This document shows, piece by piece, positions 31,072-41,212 of a DNA stretch of 64,000 nt; positions within the stretch are counted from its first letter, which is position 1, and each line of letters opens with the position of its first letter. The translations under genes and the position numbers were made by a program. The notes beneath the pieces are model-generated. The model searched no databases and was not told the DNA's origin. It was given only the letters and a program-made list of their open reading frames with translations. The stretch spans positions 27,466-91,465 of the forward strand of contig NZ_VCNJ01000018.1 in NCBI RefSeq assembly GCF_005938625.1. Direction: 5' to 3'. Source of the DNA: Pseudomonas fluorescens (GTDB lineage: Bacteria > Pseudomonadota > Gammaproteobacteria > Pseudomonadales > Pseudomonadaceae).

Positions 31072-31941
31072 TCAAGGCTTGGACTTTTCCAGGTAACGGA
31101 AGAAGTCGCTGCTTGGGTCGAGGACCAGGACGTCGGATTTGTTCGCGAAGCTTTCACGGTAGGCGCGCAGGCTACGGTAGAAACCGTAGAACTCCTGATC
31201 CTGACCGTAGGCCTTGGAGTAGATCGCTGCGGCCTGGGCATCACCGTCACCGCGAACCTCTTCCGATTCACGATAGGCTTCAGCCAGCAGCACGCGGCGT
31301 TGACGATCGGCGTCGGCACGGATGCCTTCGGCCAGCTCGTTACCCTTGGCACGGTGCTCGCGAGCTTCACGCTCACGCTCGGTGCTCATACGCTCGAACA
31401 CGCTGCGGTTTACTTCTTTCGGCAGATCGATGGCCTTGACCCGGACATCGACCACTTCGATACCCAGCTCTTTTTCAGCCATCTTGTTCAGCGACGCGGT
31501 GATGTCAGCCATCAGTGCGTCACGCTCACCCGACACCACTTCGTGCAGGGTGCGCTTACCGAACTGGTCACGTAGACCCGATTCCAGACGACGGGACAGA
31601 CGCTCGTCGGCGATTTGCTTCAGACCGGAAGTCGCGGTGTAGAAGCGCTCGGCATCTTTCACGCGCCACTTGGCATAGGCATCGACCATCACGGCTTTCT
31701 TTTCCAGGGTCAGGAAGCGTTGTGTCGGTGCATCCAGCGTCATCAGGCGTGCGTCGAATTTACGCACCTGGTTAACGTAAGGCACTTTCACATGCAGACC
31801 TGGCTGAACATCCGCCTGAACCACGCGACCGAATTGCAGCAGTACCGCACGCTCGGTCTGAGCGACGATGTAGAAGCAATTCCAGCCCACCAGCACGACA
31901 ACGACGCCAACAATAAGGGCGATCAGCGATTTATTGCTCAT
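31072..31941 (-). CDS. hflC: HflC, subunit of the HflKC membrane complex
   Basis: 289 residues. One N-terminal membrane anchor (LIALIVGVVVVLVGWNCFYI) followed by an SPFH/prohibitin domain (QTERAVLLQFGRV, DVRVKAIDLPKEV). With HflK it forms a cage that surrounds and modulates the FtsH protease on the periplasmic side. The start overlaps the hflK stop by one base. Last gene before a strong terminator. Confidence 0.96.
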   Translation of the reverse strand: MSNKSLIALIVGVVVVLVGWNCFYIVAQTERAVLLQFGRVVQADVQPGLHVKVPYVNQVRKFDARLMTLDAPTQRFLTLEKKAVMVDAYAKWRVKDAERFYTATSGLKQIADERLSRRLESGLRDQFGKRTLHEVVSGERDALMADITASLNKMAEKELGIEVVDVRVKAIDLPKEVNRSVFERMSTEREREAREHRAKGNELAEGIRADADRQRRVLLAEAYRESEEVRGDGDAQAAAIYSKAYGQDQEFYGFYRSLRAYRESFANKSDVLVLDPSSDFFRYLEKSKP

Positions 31942-33113
31942 CAGCGGGTCTCCCTTGTGCGCGACTGCGGCAGGTCAGTGACATGCGGCGCGGCATCCGT
32001 GTTGTTACTGGCGGCGGCCGAACCGGTGACCGGCGCATTGCTGCCCGAACTGTTTTGAATCATCTTGTCCAACGGCAGGTAAAGCAGGTTGCTCTGGCCA
32101 TTCTTGTTACCGGTCACGAGTACCTTGCTGGTGCTACTGAAGACTTCCTGCATGGTGTCCAGGTACAGACGCTGGCGGGTGACTTCAGGTGCCTTGCGAT
32201 ATTCGGCGACCAGTTTGGTAAAGCGATCAGCTTCACCCTTGGCGCGCGAGACCGTTTCGTCACGGTAACCGTTGGCATCTTCAAGGATGCGCTGGGCCTG
32301 ACCACGGGCTTCCGGCACGACGCCGTTGGCGTAGGTTTCAGCCTGGTTGCGCGAACGCTGCTCGTCTTCACGGGCGCGGATCACGTCATCGAAGGCTTCC
32401 TGTACTTCACGCGGTGCCGCTGCGCTCTGTACGTTGACCTGGGTAACGGTGATACCGGTGCGATAGGTATCGAGGAAGCGTTGCAGACGCTCCTTGATTT
32501 CGCTGGCCATCAATTCACGACCTTCGGTCAGCACCTGGTCCATCGCGGTGGAACCCACCACATGGCGCAATGCACTGTCGGTCGCATGCTGCAGGCTGAT
32601 TTCCGGCTGATCGACGTTCAGCACGAAATCCTGCAGGTTGCTGATCTTGTACTGCACGGTCAGTGGGACTTCGACGATGTTCTCGTCTTCGGTCAGCATC
32701 TGGCCCTGCTTGGTGTAGGCACGCTCACGCGTGACGTTTTCCATGTACTTTTTATCGATCGGCGGGAAGTAGATGTTCAGGCCCGGGCCGACAGTCTCGT
32801 AGTACTTGCCGAAGCGCAGCACCACGGCTTGCTCCTGCTCGTCGACCACGTAGACCGCGCTGTACAGCCAGACAGCCGCCAGCACAACGAGGCCGATGCC
32901 GAGCAGACCGCCGAAGCCGCCACTGCTCTTGCCCGAACCACCGCCGTCATCACCACGTTTCTTACCACCACCGAACAACCCGTTCAGGCTTTCCTGCAGC
33001 TTTCGGAAGGCCTCGTCGAGATCCGGTGGCCCCTTGCGGTCGCCGTTATTGCGGCGTTTGCCACCCCAAGGATCCTGATTATTCGAGTTGCCACCCGGCT
33101 CATTCCAAGCCAT
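31941..33113 (-). CDS. hflK: HflK, subunit of the HflKC membrane complex
   Basis: 390 residues. A Gly- and Asn-rich cytoplasmic N-terminus (MAWNEPGGNSNNQDPWGG) leads to one membrane segment (GIGLVVLAAVWLYSAVYVV) and an SPFH domain (DEQEQAVVLRFGKYYETVGP). Partner of HflC in control of FtsH. Start at 33113; 26 extra residues in the longest frame are not conserved. It lies 96 nt downstream of hflX. Confidence 0.96.
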   Translation of the reverse strand: MAWNEPGGNSNNQDPWGGKRRNNGDRKGPPDLDEAFRKLQESLNGLFGGGKKRGDDGGGSGKSSGGFGGLLGIGLVVLAAVWLYSAVYVVDEQEQAVVLRFGKYYETVGPGLNIYFPPIDKKYMENVTRERAYTKQGQMLTEDENIVEVPLTVQYKISNLQDFVLNVDQPEISLQHATDSALRHVVGSTAMDQVLTEGRELMASEIKERLQRFLDTYRTGITVTQVNVQSAAAPREVQEAFDDVIRAREDEQRSRNQAETYANGVVPEARGQAQRILEDANGYRDETVSRAKGEADRFTKLVAEYRKAPEVTRQRLYLDTMQEVFSSTSKVLVTGNKNGQSNLLYLPLDKMIQNSSGSNAPVTGSAAASNNTDAAPHVTDLPQSRTRETR

Positions 33114-33209
33114 AGCGCTCTCCATCTGATAAAGCAAAGACGCACCCACGGCGCGCCGACCAATGCTACAGAATGCCTGCCGTTGCGGCACAACCGCTTT
33201 GTCAGGCTT

Positions 33210-34511
33210 TTATTGCAAAGTGTGTTGCTCGATGAACTCCATCGGCTGCAATCCTTCGCGGCTTACCAGTCGATTCAACTCGACCCGGGGCAAACGAACG
33301 GCCAGCAGACTGATGCCTTCTTCGTCGTGCTCTTCTTTCTGCACCGCACCGAGTTCGAAAAACTGCGCACGCAGTCGCGCGAATCGTTGCGGCAAGCGCA
33401 AGGTACCGATAAACAAATCACTGCCAAGTAATTCAGCGATGGCTTGCTCAAGCAATTCCAGACCACTGCCGTCACGCGCCGACAGCCAGACCCGCTGGGG
33501 CTTGCCGTTTTCGTCACGCTGGATTTGTGGCTCAACGCCTTCAAGCAAATCGAGTTTGTTATAGACCTCGAGGATCGGCAAGTCCTGGGCACCAATCTCG
33601 CCCAGCACCACCATCACCTGCTCGATCTGCAACATGCGATCCGGTTCAGCCGCATCGATCACGTGCAATAACAGATCGGAATTGCTCGACTCTTCGAGGG
33701 TAGACCGAAATGCCTCGACCAGCTTGTGCGGCAGGTGACGAATGAAGCCCACCGTGTCCGCCAGGACAATCGGCCCCAGGTCGTCCAGTTCCAGACGGCG
33801 CAAGGTCGGGTCCAGCGTGGCAAACAATTGGTCGGCCGCGTAGACGTCGGATTTCGTCACGTTGTTGAAGAGTGTGGATTTGCCGGCGTTGGTGTATCCC
33901 ACCAGAGAAACGGTCGGGATGTCCGCACGGGAACGGCCGCGACGCGATTGCTCGCGCTGGCTGCGCACCTTCTCGAGCCGGCCTTTGATCTGGCGCAGGC
34001 GAACCCGCAGCAAACGGCGGTCGGTTTCCAGCTGGGTTTCACCCGGGCCGCGCATGCCGATGCCGCCACCTTGGCGCTCAAGGTGAGTCCAGCCGCGAAC
34101 CAGCCGGGTGCTCATGTGGTCAAGCTGGGCCAGTTCAACCTGGAGCTTGCCTTCATGGGTACGGGCGCGTTGGGCGAAGATATCGAGAATCAGACCGGTA
34201 CGGTCGATCACGCGACACTCGAAAACACGTTCGAGGTTACGTTCCTGACTGGGCGTGAGGATGTGATTGAAAATCACCAGATCGGCTTCTTCAGCCTTGA
34301 CCAGGTCGCGCAGTTCCTCGACCTTGCCGCTGCCGATCAGAAATTTGGCGGTTGGCCGATGACGCGGTACGTTAAAAAACGCAACGGTCTCGGCGCCGGC
34401 CGAATTAGCCAATTCCTGAAACTCCTGCGGATCTTCGCGCGCCTCAGGGTCCTGTCCATCCAAGTGAACGAGGATCACTCGCTCACCACCACCGTGGCGC
34501 TCAAAGAACAA
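33210..34511 (-). CDS. hflX: GTPase HflX
   Basis: 433 residues. Ribosome-associated GTPase that splits stalled or heat-stressed 70S ribosomes. N-terminal HflX domain (ILTPSQERNLERVFECRVIDR), glycine-rich GGGIGMRGPGETQLETDRR, then the G domain with GYTNAGKSTLFN, DTVGFIRHLP and NKLD. The start codon is TTG (TTG TTC TTT GAG), with AGGAG 6 nt upstream and the family N-terminus FFERHGGGERV. It begins 12 nt after hfq. Confidence 0.97.
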   Translation of the reverse strand: MFFERHGGGERVILVHLDGQDPEAREDPQEFQELANSAGAETVAFFNVPRHRPTAKFLIGSGKVEELRDLVKAEEADLVIFNHILTPSQERNLERVFECRVIDRTGLILDIFAQRARTHEGKLQVELAQLDHMSTRLVRGWTHLERQGGGIGMRGPGETQLETDRRLLRVRLRQIKGRLEKVRSQREQSRRGRSRADIPTVSLVGYTNAGKSTLFNNVTKSDVYAADQLFATLDPTLRRLELDDLGPIVLADTVGFIRHLPHKLVEAFRSTLEESSNSDLLLHVIDAAEPDRMLQIEQVMVVLGEIGAQDLPILEVYNKLDLLEGVEPQIQRDENGKPQRVWLSARDGSGLELLEQAIAELLGSDLFIGTLRLPQRFARLRAQFFELGAVQKEEHDEEGISLLAVRLPRVELNRLVSREGLQPMEFIEQHTLQ

Positions 34512-34523
34512 AGGAGACTCCTA

Positions 34524-34784
34524 TCAGGCGTTACCTGGCTCAGCGTCACCTGCTTCGGATTCGGTTGCGCTAGGCAGACGAATTGGACGAACCGGCACTA
34601 CTGTCGAGATAGCGTGTTTGTAAACCATCTGGCTTACGGTGTTTTTCAGCAGGATCACGAACTGGTCGAACGACTCGATCGTGCCTTGCAGTTTGATACC
34701 GTTGACCAGGTAGATGGAAACCCCAACTTTCTCTTTACGTAAAGTATTCAAGTAAGGGTCTTGTAGCGAATGCCCTTTTGACAT
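34524..34784 (-). CDS. hfq: RNA chaperone Hfq
   Basis: 86 residues. Hexameric Sm-like protein that pairs small RNAs with mRNAs and, in Pseudomonas, acts with Crc in catabolite repression. Sm1 ([34 protein letters not shown]) and Sm2 (YKHAIST) are intact; the C-terminal tail is short and acidic, as in Pseudomonas. Start at 34784 behind an AAGGAG site; the longest frame adds three residues. Confidence 0.98.
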   Translation of the reverse strand: MSKGHSLQDPYLNTLRKEKVGVSIYLVNGIKLQGTIESFDQFVILLKNTVSQMVYKHAISTVVPVRPIRLPSATESEAGDAEPGNA

Positions 34785-34879
34785 GTGCCGCACTCCTTTA
34801 AGGATTCAATAATAAAAAATAGGTAATTCAGATGGCTTTGGCCGTCACACCCCCAAGGATAGACGGCAATTGCAAGGAC

Positions 34880-35851
34880 TCAGCTCAATATGGAGATGGT
34901 CCCAAGGTATTTCAAGGCGCGTGGCAGATTGTCGCAATCAAGACTGTCCAGCCAGTGTATATCTTCCCAGCTGCGCAGCCAGGTGAATTGGCGTTTGGCC
35001 AATTGGCGCGTGGCGATGATGCCGCGCTCCTGCATTTCGGCCAATGTCAGCTTGCCATCCAGGTAGTCCCAGACTTGGCGGTAGCCTACCGCACGTATAG
35101 ACGGCAACCCCGAATGCAGGTCACTTCTTTTACGCAGGGCTACGACCTCGTCGATGAACCCCTGTTCCAACATATTTGTGAATCTTTGTTTAATGCGCTC
35201 GTGCAATACCTGACGATTTGCCGGGGCAATGGCCAAGTTCGCGACAGTATAGGGCAATTGTTGCAGTCCCGAAGCGGCTGCTTCAGTACTTTGCGCAGAT
35301 TGTTGCTGGCGCAGCTCGGTCATGCTCTGACCGCTGACTCGATAAACTTCCAGCGCGCGACTCAGGCGCTGCGGATCGTTCGGGTGAATCCGCGCCGCGG
35401 ACACCGGGTCGATGACCGCCAATTGGTCGTGCAGGGCTTGCCAGCCAAGGCGTGCAGCCTCTTCTTCGATCTGCGCACGGACGTCGGCATCGGCCGCTGG
35501 CATATCAGCCAGGCCTTCGACCAAAGCCTTGTAATAGAGCATCGTGCCGCCGACCAGCAGCGGAATTTTTCCGCGTGCGGTGATTTCAGCCATGGCTTGC
35601 AGGGCATCACGACGGAAATCCGCAGCGGAATAGGCTTCGGCGGGATCGAGAATATCGATCAAACGGTGCGGATATTCGGCCAGCAATTCTTTCGAAGGCT
35701 TGGCGGTGCCGATGTCCATGCCGCGATAGACCAGCGCCGAATCGACACTGATCAACTCGCACGGCAGCACCTTGGTCAGCTCGATAGCCAGATCGGTCTT
35801 GCCCGCAGCGGTCGGGCCCATCAGGAAAATCGCTGGAGGGAGCTGGCTCAT
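34880..35851 (-). CDS. miaA: tRNA dimethylallyltransferase
   Basis: 323 residues. Adds dimethylallyl to N6 of A37 in tRNAs reading UNN codons. The P-loop is [11 protein letters not shown] near the start; [16 protein letters not shown] and [12 protein letters not shown] are family blocks. The start is the ATG at 35851, which overlaps the mutL stop (TGATG); a TTG one codon upstream is less likely. An about 95-nt gap separates it from hfq. Confidence 0.96.
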   Translation of the reverse strand: MSQLPPAIFLMGPTAAGKTDLAIELTKVLPCELISVDSALVYRGMDIGTAKPSKELLAEYPHRLIDILDPAEAYSAADFRRDALQAMAEITARGKIPLLVGGTMLYYKALVEGLADMPAADADVRAQIEEEAARLGWQALHDQLAVIDPVSAARIHPNDPQRLSRALEVYRVSGQSMTELRQQQSAQSTEAAASGLQQLPYTVANLAIAPANRQVLHERIKQRFTNMLEQGFIDEVVALRKRSDLHSGLPSIRAVGYRQVWDYLDGKLTLAEMQERGIIATRQLAKRQFTWLRSWEDIHWLDSLDCDNLPRALKYLGTISILS

Positions 35852-37764
35852 CAACGACCGCGCAAGAACAGTTTGTCCAGATCGTCCAGGCCCAATTGGG
35901 TCCAGGTCGGTCGGCCATGGTTACATTGACCGCTGCGCTCGGTGTTTTCCATATCACGCAGCAGGCCGTTCATTTCCGGCAGGGCCAGGCGCCGGTTGGC
36001 GCGAATCGCGCCGTGACAGGCCATGGTGCCGAGCAATTCGTTGAGGTGCGCCTGAATCCGGTCGCTGGTGCCGTACTCCATCAGATCCGACAGCACGTCA
36101 CCGACCAGGCGATTGGCTTCGGCCTGCTTCAACAACGCGGGAATCTGGCGAATCGCCAGGGTTTCCGGGCCCAGACGCTGCAATTCGAAGCCCAGACGCT
36201 GGAACCATGCGGCGTGTTCTTCAGCGCAATCGGCCTCGCGCTGGCTGACGGCGAGTGATTCTGGCACCAACAACGGCTGACCACTGAGGCCTTCGCTGGC
36301 CATGGCGATTTTCAGTCGTTCATACATGATCCGCTCGTGGGCGGCGTGCATGTCCACCAGCACCAGCCCTTGGGCGTTTTCGGAAAGAATGTAGATACCT
36401 TTCAACTGCGCCAAGGCATAACCGAGCGGAGGAATATCTTCCTGACCGGCCGGCAGTGCGTTGGCATTGGCTTCAGGCAACGGCGCAAAAAACTCGCGAT
36501 ACGCAGCCTGAGCCTCGGCAGCCGGCGGCATCGCCGATTGCGGGCGCGGTGTGTATTGATACTGATAAGCGCCGCCAGCACTGGCAGCGGACGCGGTATT
36601 GAACGCCGGTTGCGCCTGCGGTTGCTCCAGCAGCGCATTGGCCGCCAGACGCATTTCACCCTGCGGCCCGAACTCACCGGCATCGAGACCCGTCGGCCGC
36701 ACGACGGCCGTGGTCACGGAACCGGCAAGCTGATCTTCCGGGCGCACATCGCCCAAAGCGCGGTGCAGCGTGCCATAAAGGAAGTCATGCACCATGCGTC
36801 CATCACGGAAGCGCACTTCGTGTTTGGTCGGGTGCACGTTGACGTCGACGGCCGCCGGATCAACCTCGAAGAACAACGCAAACGTCGGATGGCGACCGTT
36901 GAACAGCACGTCGCGATAGGCCTGACGCACCGCGTGGGCCACCAATTTGTCGCGCACCGCCCGGCCATTCACAAAGAAATACTGCAAATCCGCCTGGCTA
37001 CGGTTGAAGGTCGGCAAACCGACCCAGCCCCACAGGTGCAAGCCGTTGCGCTCGATCTCGATCGGCAGCGCCTGTTCGAGGAAACCCGAGCCGCAAATCG
37101 CCGCCACACGCCGGGCGCGGGCCGCATCATCGTGGGCCTCGTGCAGGCTGAGGATGGTTTTGCCGTTGTGGCGCAGATGGAACGCCACGTCGAAACGCGC
37201 CAGCGCCAGACGTTTGATCACTTCTTGCAGATGATCGAATTCGGTTTTTTCGGTCTTGAGGAATTTGCGCCGCGCCGGGGTGTTGAAGAACAAATCGCGA
37301 ACTTCCACCGAGGTGCCAACCGGATGCGCTGCCGGTTGAACCCGAGGCGCCATGTCACGGCCTTCGGTTTCGACTTGCCAGGCTTGATCGGCATCGCGGG
37401 TGCGCGAGGTCAGGGTCAGGCGCGCCACGGAGCTGATCGACGCCAGTGCTTCACCACGGAAACCGAGGCTCATCACCTGCTCAAGGTCTTCGAGGTTGCG
37501 AATCTTGCTGGTGGCGTGACGGGCCAGCGCCAGCGGCAGGTCATCGGCGGAAATCCCGCTGCCGTCGTCACGCACGCGCAGCAGCTTGACCCCGCCCTGT
37601 TCGACATCGACATCAATGCGCTTGGCGCCAGAGTCGAGGCTGTTTTCCAGCAACTCCTTGATCACCGAAGCCGGGCGTTCAACCACTTCACCAGCGGCGA
37701 TCTGGTTCGCCAGCCGTGGGCTGAGCAGTTCGATGCGGGCAGCCGAGTTCAACACTTCGTTCAT
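35851..37764 (-). CDS. mutL: DNA mismatch repair protein MutL
   Basis: 637 residues. Couples MutS mismatch recognition to strand incision. N-terminal GHKL ATPase: [40 protein letters not shown]. The C-terminal dimerisation domain has [12 protein letters not shown], matching the DQHA-x2-E-x4-E endonuclease motif with Met for Gln, so it is probably a nicking MutL, as in organisms without MutH. A Pro/Ala-rich linker joins the domains. Coupled on both sides: amiB stop overlaps its start by 4 nt, and its stop overlaps miaA. Confidence 0.97.
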   Translation of the reverse strand: MNEVLNSAARIELLSPRLANQIAAGEVVERPASVIKELLENSLDSGAKRIDVDVEQGGVKLLRVRDDGSGISADDLPLALARHATSKIRNLEDLEQVMSLGFRGEALASISSVARLTLTSRTRDADQAWQVETEGRDMAPRVQPAAHPVGTSVEVRDLFFNTPARRKFLKTEKTEFDHLQEVIKRLALARFDVAFHLRHNGKTILSLHEAHDDAARARRVAAICGSGFLEQALPIEIERNGLHLWGWVGLPTFNRSQADLQYFFVNGRAVRDKLVAHAVRQAYRDVLFNGRHPTFALFFEVDPAAVDVNVHPTKHEVRFRDGRMVHDFLYGTLHRALGDVRPEDQLAGSVTTAVVRPTGLDAGEFGPQGEMRLAANALLEQPQAQPAFNTASAASAGGAYQYQYTPRPQSAMPPAAEAQAAYREFFAPLPEANANALPAGQEDIPPLGYALAQLKGIYILSENAQGLVLVDMHAAHERIMYERLKIAMASEGLSGQPLLVPESLAVSQREADCAEEHAAWFQRLGFELQRLGPETLAIRQIPALLKQAEANRLVGDVLSDLMEYGTSDRIQAHLNELLGTMACHGAIRANRRLALPEMNGLLRDMENTERSGQCNHGRPTWTQLGLDDLDKLFLRGR

Positions 37765-39191
37765 TCTTTGGACGCCAGTTCGGTGCCCGGAATGGTCAAG
37801 TGCTGACCGACTTTCAGCTCATCACTTTTCAGGTTGTTGGCCGCGCGCAACGTGGCAGGCGACACCTGATAGCGCACGCCGATCATTGCCAGCGTTTCAC
37901 CCGGGCCGACGCGGTGATCACGCGGGCCCTGGGCGATTTTGCCGGAATCACGCAGCCAGGCGATGTAGGTGCCCGGTGGCGGGTTCTGCTGGAAGAACTG
38001 GCGCACGCCGCTGCTGATCGAACGGGCCAGCGCTTGCTGGTGGCTCGATGCCGAGAGCTTGTTCGCTTCGTTGGCGTTGGAGATAAACCCTGTTTCGACC
38101 AGGATCGACGGAATGTCCGGCGACTTCAACACCATGAACCCGGCCTGTTCCACACGCTGTTTGTGCAGCGGCGTGACGCGACCAATGTTGGTCAGCACTT
38201 TCTGGCCGACGTTGAGGCTGGAAGTCAGCGAGGCGGTCATCGACAGGTCGAGCAGTACGCCCGCGAGCATGCGGTCCTTGTCGTCGAGGCTGACGTTGCC
38301 GGCACCACCGATCAAGTCGGAACGGTTTTCGCTGTCGGCCAGCCAACGCGCGGTCTCGGAAGTAGCGCCGCGATCAGACAGGGCAAACACCGAAGCGCCG
38401 AAGGCGGCCGCAGACGGCGCGGCGTCAGCATGAATCGACACGAACAGATCGGCGCCCTTCTTGCGGGCGATTTCGGTACGGCCGCGCAACGGGATGAAGT
38501 AGTCGCCGGTACGGGTCAGTTCGGCGCGGAAGCCTTTCATGCCGTTGACCTGACGCTGCAACTCGCGGGCGATCTGCAATACCACGTCTTTTTCACGCTG
38601 GCCGCGCGAGCCGGACGCACCCGGGTCTTCGCCACCGTGACCGGCGTCGATCACGACAATAATGTCGCGCTTGCCGGCCGGGGCTGGCGGCAACTTGATT
38701 GCAGGTTCGGTCGGGGTTACCGGCACCGCTGGCACGGTCGCCACCTGCGGGGTTGGCGCAGGCGGCGGTGCGGCATCGGCCGGGTTGTCGAACAGATCGA
38801 CCACCAGACGGTTGCCATACTGCGCGTTCGGCGCCAGCGAGAAGCTTTTCGGGGTGACGGCTTTCTTCAGATCGATGACCACGCGCAGATCGGTCGGCGT
38901 ACGCTGGGCCGAACGCATTGCGGTGATTGGCGTGTTCGCAGTCTGCACATTCAGCGGCGCACCGAGGGTGGCGCCGTTGATGTCGATCACCAGCCGGTCC
39001 GGTGAGGTCAGGGTGAAGACGCTGTGCTGCACCGGGCCGCTCAGGTCGAAGACCAGTCGCGTGTTGTCCGGCGCCCGCCACAGGCGCACGCTGTTGACCT
39101 TTGAATCGGCCACAGCGTTGACGGTTACTGCCATCAACAACAGTCCAGCGGCAGCCACCAACGCGCGAAAGCGCATACCTAACCCCATCAT
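37761..39191 (-). CDS. amiB: N-acetylmuramoyl-L-alanine amidase (AmiB type)
   Basis: 476 residues from the ATG at 39191; the ATG at 39176 ([11 protein letters not shown]) is an equally possible start. Signal peptide, then an AMIN domain ([20 protein letters not shown]) that targets peptidoglycan, a Pro/Ala linker, the zinc amidase domain ([29 protein letters not shown]), and a C-terminal LysM repeat ([18 protein letters not shown]). It cleaves septal peptidoglycan during cell separation. Adjacent to tsaE with no gap; overlaps mutL by 4 nt. Confidence 0.95.
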   Translation of the reverse strand: MMGLGMRFRALVAAAGLLLMAVTVNAVADSKVNSVRLWRAPDNTRLVFDLSGPVQHSVFTLTSPDRLVIDINGATLGAPLNVQTANTPITAMRSAQRTPTDLRVVIDLKKAVTPKSFSLAPNAQYGNRLVVDLFDNPADAAPPPAPTPQVATVPAVPVTPTEPAIKLPPAPAGKRDIIVVIDAGHGGEDPGASGSRGQREKDVVLQIARELQRQVNGMKGFRAELTRTGDYFIPLRGRTEIARKKGADLFVSIHADAAPSAAAFGASVFALSDRGATSETARWLADSENRSDLIGGAGNVSLDDKDRMLAGVLLDLSMTASLTSSLNVGQKVLTNIGRVTPLHKQRVEQAGFMVLKSPDIPSILVETGFISNANEANKLSASSHQQALARSISSGVRQFFQQNPPPGTYIAWLRDSGKIAQGPRDHRVGPGETLAMIGVRYQVSPATLRAANNLKSDELKVGQHLTIPGTELASKE

Positions 39192-39662
39192 TTAATTGGA
39201 TTCCAATGCCAAAGCGGCACACCAGGTATCGCCACGCGAGCCCTGGGATAAAATTTTCAGCGAACGCCCGCTGTCTTGCGGGCTAATGGTAATGGTCAGG
39301 TCAGGCTTTGGCAAAAAGCCTGCACCTTTATCGGGCCATTCGATCAGGCACATCGCGTCGTCTTCGAAGTAGTCGCGGATGCCGAGAAACTCCAGCTCTT
39401 CCGGATCGACCAGGCGATACAGGTCAAAGTGGAAGGCGCGGATGTCACCGATCTCGTAGGGTTCGACCAATGTAAAGGTCGGACTTTTTACCGCGCCGAC
39501 ATGGCCCAGCCCGCGAATGATGCCCCGCGACAGGGTGGTTTTGCCCATGCCCAGGTTGCCTTCGAGAAAAATCAGCCCGTGGCCTTGAGTCACGCGGGCA
39601 ATCCGTGCGCCAAAGTCGCTCATGGCCTGTTCATCGGCCAGGTACAGGGTTACTTCAGACAC
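39192..39662 (-). CDS. tsaE: tRNA threonylcarbamoyladenosine biosynthesis ATPase TsaE
   Basis: 156 residues. Drives the TsaB-TsaD complex in t6A37 tRNA modification. Walker A is EGNLGMGKTTLSRG, followed by KSPTFTLVEPY and FDLYRL, all typical. Its start overlaps the end of nnr by 13 nt and amiB begins right after its stop. Confidence 0.96.
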   Translation of the reverse strand: MSEVTLYLADEQAMSDFGARIARVTQGHGLIFLEGNLGMGKTTLSRGIIRGLGHVGAVKSPTFTLVEPYEIGDIRAFHFDLYRLVDPEELEFLGIRDYFEDDAMCLIEWPDKGAGFLPKPDLTITISPQDSGRSLKILSQGSRGDTWCAALALESN

Positions 39663-41149
39663 GGTGCTTGCTCCTCCAACAACTGACGAATGGCTGGAAT
39701 CAGATCACTGGCCGCCAGCCCACGGCCGAATTTTCCTTGTTGCCTACCTGCATTGGCGTGCAGCCAGACGGCCAGGCAGGCGGCATCGAAGCCGTCCATG
39801 CCTTGCGCCAGCAGCGCACCGGTCAAGCCCGCCAGCACATCACCCAGCCCGGCGGTGGCCATGGCCGGATGACCTTGGTGACACAACGCCAGACGTCCAT
39901 CGGGATGTGCGATCAGACTGCCAGCGCCTTTCAACACAACCACTGCCGTATATTTTTTGCTCAACGCCAGCGCCGCGGCCGGACGATCCGCCTGCACCTG
40001 CACTGTGCTGATTCCGAGCAAACGCGCCGCCTCGCCCGGATGCGGGGTGATCACGCAATCCTTGGGCAACTCAACGAAACCGCTGGCCAGCAGGTTCAGC
40101 GCGTCGGCATCCCACACTTGCGGCAATGCCGCGTTGGCGGCCGCCGACAACAGTGCGCGGCCCCAACTGGCCTGTCCTAGGCCAGGACCGACGACCAGCG
40201 TCGAGACTTTCTCCAGCAAGCCCATCAACTGATTGGTCGAGGAAGTGCCGAGCACCATGGCCTCCGGCACTCGCATCAACGCTGCCGGGACATGTTCAGG
40301 GCGAGTCGCCAGCGACACCATGCCCGCGCCACTGCGCAATGCCGTTTCGGTGCTGAGCAGGATCGCGCCGCCAAAACCGTGATCGCCACCGATCAGCAGC
40401 ACATGGCCGAAACGGCCCTTGTGCGACGTCAGGGCGCGCGCCGCCAGTTTCGGAAGATTAGCCGGGTTGAGCCGTCGGGCGATGATCGGAATGTCACGAT
40501 AGATGTCGGCGCTGGCCTGCAAATCGTTAAACAGCAATTCGCCAATATGATCCGCCGCGTCCCCGGTGAACAAGCCGAGTTTCAGCCCGATGAAGGTCAC
40601 CGTCAGATCGGCCTGCACGGCGGCGCCCAGCACGTGTCCGGTGTCGGCGCACAATCCAGAAGGAATATCGACGGCGGTCACCGGCAAGCCGCTGGCGTTG
40701 ATTGCTTTGATCGCCGAGAGATAAGGCTCGCGCACTTCGCCGTTCAGGCCAGTGCCAAGCAGCGCATCAAGGATGACGCCACGAAGTTCGCTGTGAGACT
40801 GCCAGCCTTGCACCAAAACACCTTCCGCCAGCGCTTCGGCATGGGCCAACGCCGCATCGCCCTGCAATCGCTGTGGATCGCCGACCGCCAACACACGCAC
40901 CGGCCACCCGGCTCGCTGTGCCATGGCCGCGACCAGATAACCGTCGCCAGCATTGTTGCCATGCCCGGCCAGCACCGTCAGCTCAGTCGCCGACGGCCAC
41001 TGCCGAACCAGCGCGCGCCACGTCGCATGCGCGGCGCGCTGCATCAATTCGAAGCCCGGCGTACCGGCGGCAATCAGCCGTGCATCGAGTTCGCGCACCT
41101 GTGCGGCGCCATACAGCGCGTCGGGTAATTTATCTTTCGTGTGCGGCAT
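39650..41149 (-). CDS. nnr: Bifunctional NAD(P)H-hydrate repair enzyme
   Basis: 499 residues. Repairs damaged NAD(P)H: the N-terminal YjeF-type epimerase (residues about 1-215; LAGHGNNAGDGYLVA) and the C-terminal ADP-dependent dehydratase of ribokinase fold (about 225-499; GPGLGQASWGRAL, HPGEAARLL, ATAGLGDVLAG). I start it at the ATG at 41149 (MPHTKDKLPDALYG). The long open frame upstream, to 42031, is an artefact antisense to queG. First gene of the nnr-to-hflC run, divergent from queG. Confidence 0.95.
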   Translation of the reverse strand: MPHTKDKLPDALYGAAQVRELDARLIAAGTPGFELMQRAAHATWRALVRQWPSATELTVLAGHGNNAGDGYLVAAMAQRAGWPVRVLAVGDPQRLQGDAALAHAEALAEGVLVQGWQSHSELRGVILDALLGTGLNGEVREPYLSAIKAINASGLPVTAVDIPSGLCADTGHVLGAAVQADLTVTFIGLKLGLFTGDAADHIGELLFNDLQASADIYRDIPIIARRLNPANLPKLAARALTSHKGRFGHVLLIGGDHGFGGAILLSTETALRSGAGMVSLATRPEHVPAALMRVPEAMVLGTSSTNQLMGLLEKVSTLVVGPGLGQASWGRALLSAAANAALPQVWDADALNLLASGFVELPKDCVITPHPGEAARLLGISTVQVQADRPAAALALSKKYTAVVVLKGAGSLIAHPDGRLALCHQGHPAMATAGLGDVLAGLTGALLAQGMDGFDAACLAVWLHANAGRQQGKFGRGLAASDLIPAIRQLLEEQAPCLK

Positions 41150-41177
41150 GCGTCTTCGGGCTCCGATGTCTGGCAGA

Positions 41178-41183
41178 ATTATA
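41178..41183 (-). promoter_or_regulatory. Possible -10 element for nnr
   Basis: A perfect TATAAT on the - strand, 29 nt before the nnr start, in the 63-nt gap to the divergent queG. The -35 region is poor, so confidence is low. Confidence 0.4.
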
Positions 41184-41212
41184 CGCACCTCAGCTCCGGT
41201 TTCTCTCGCCTC

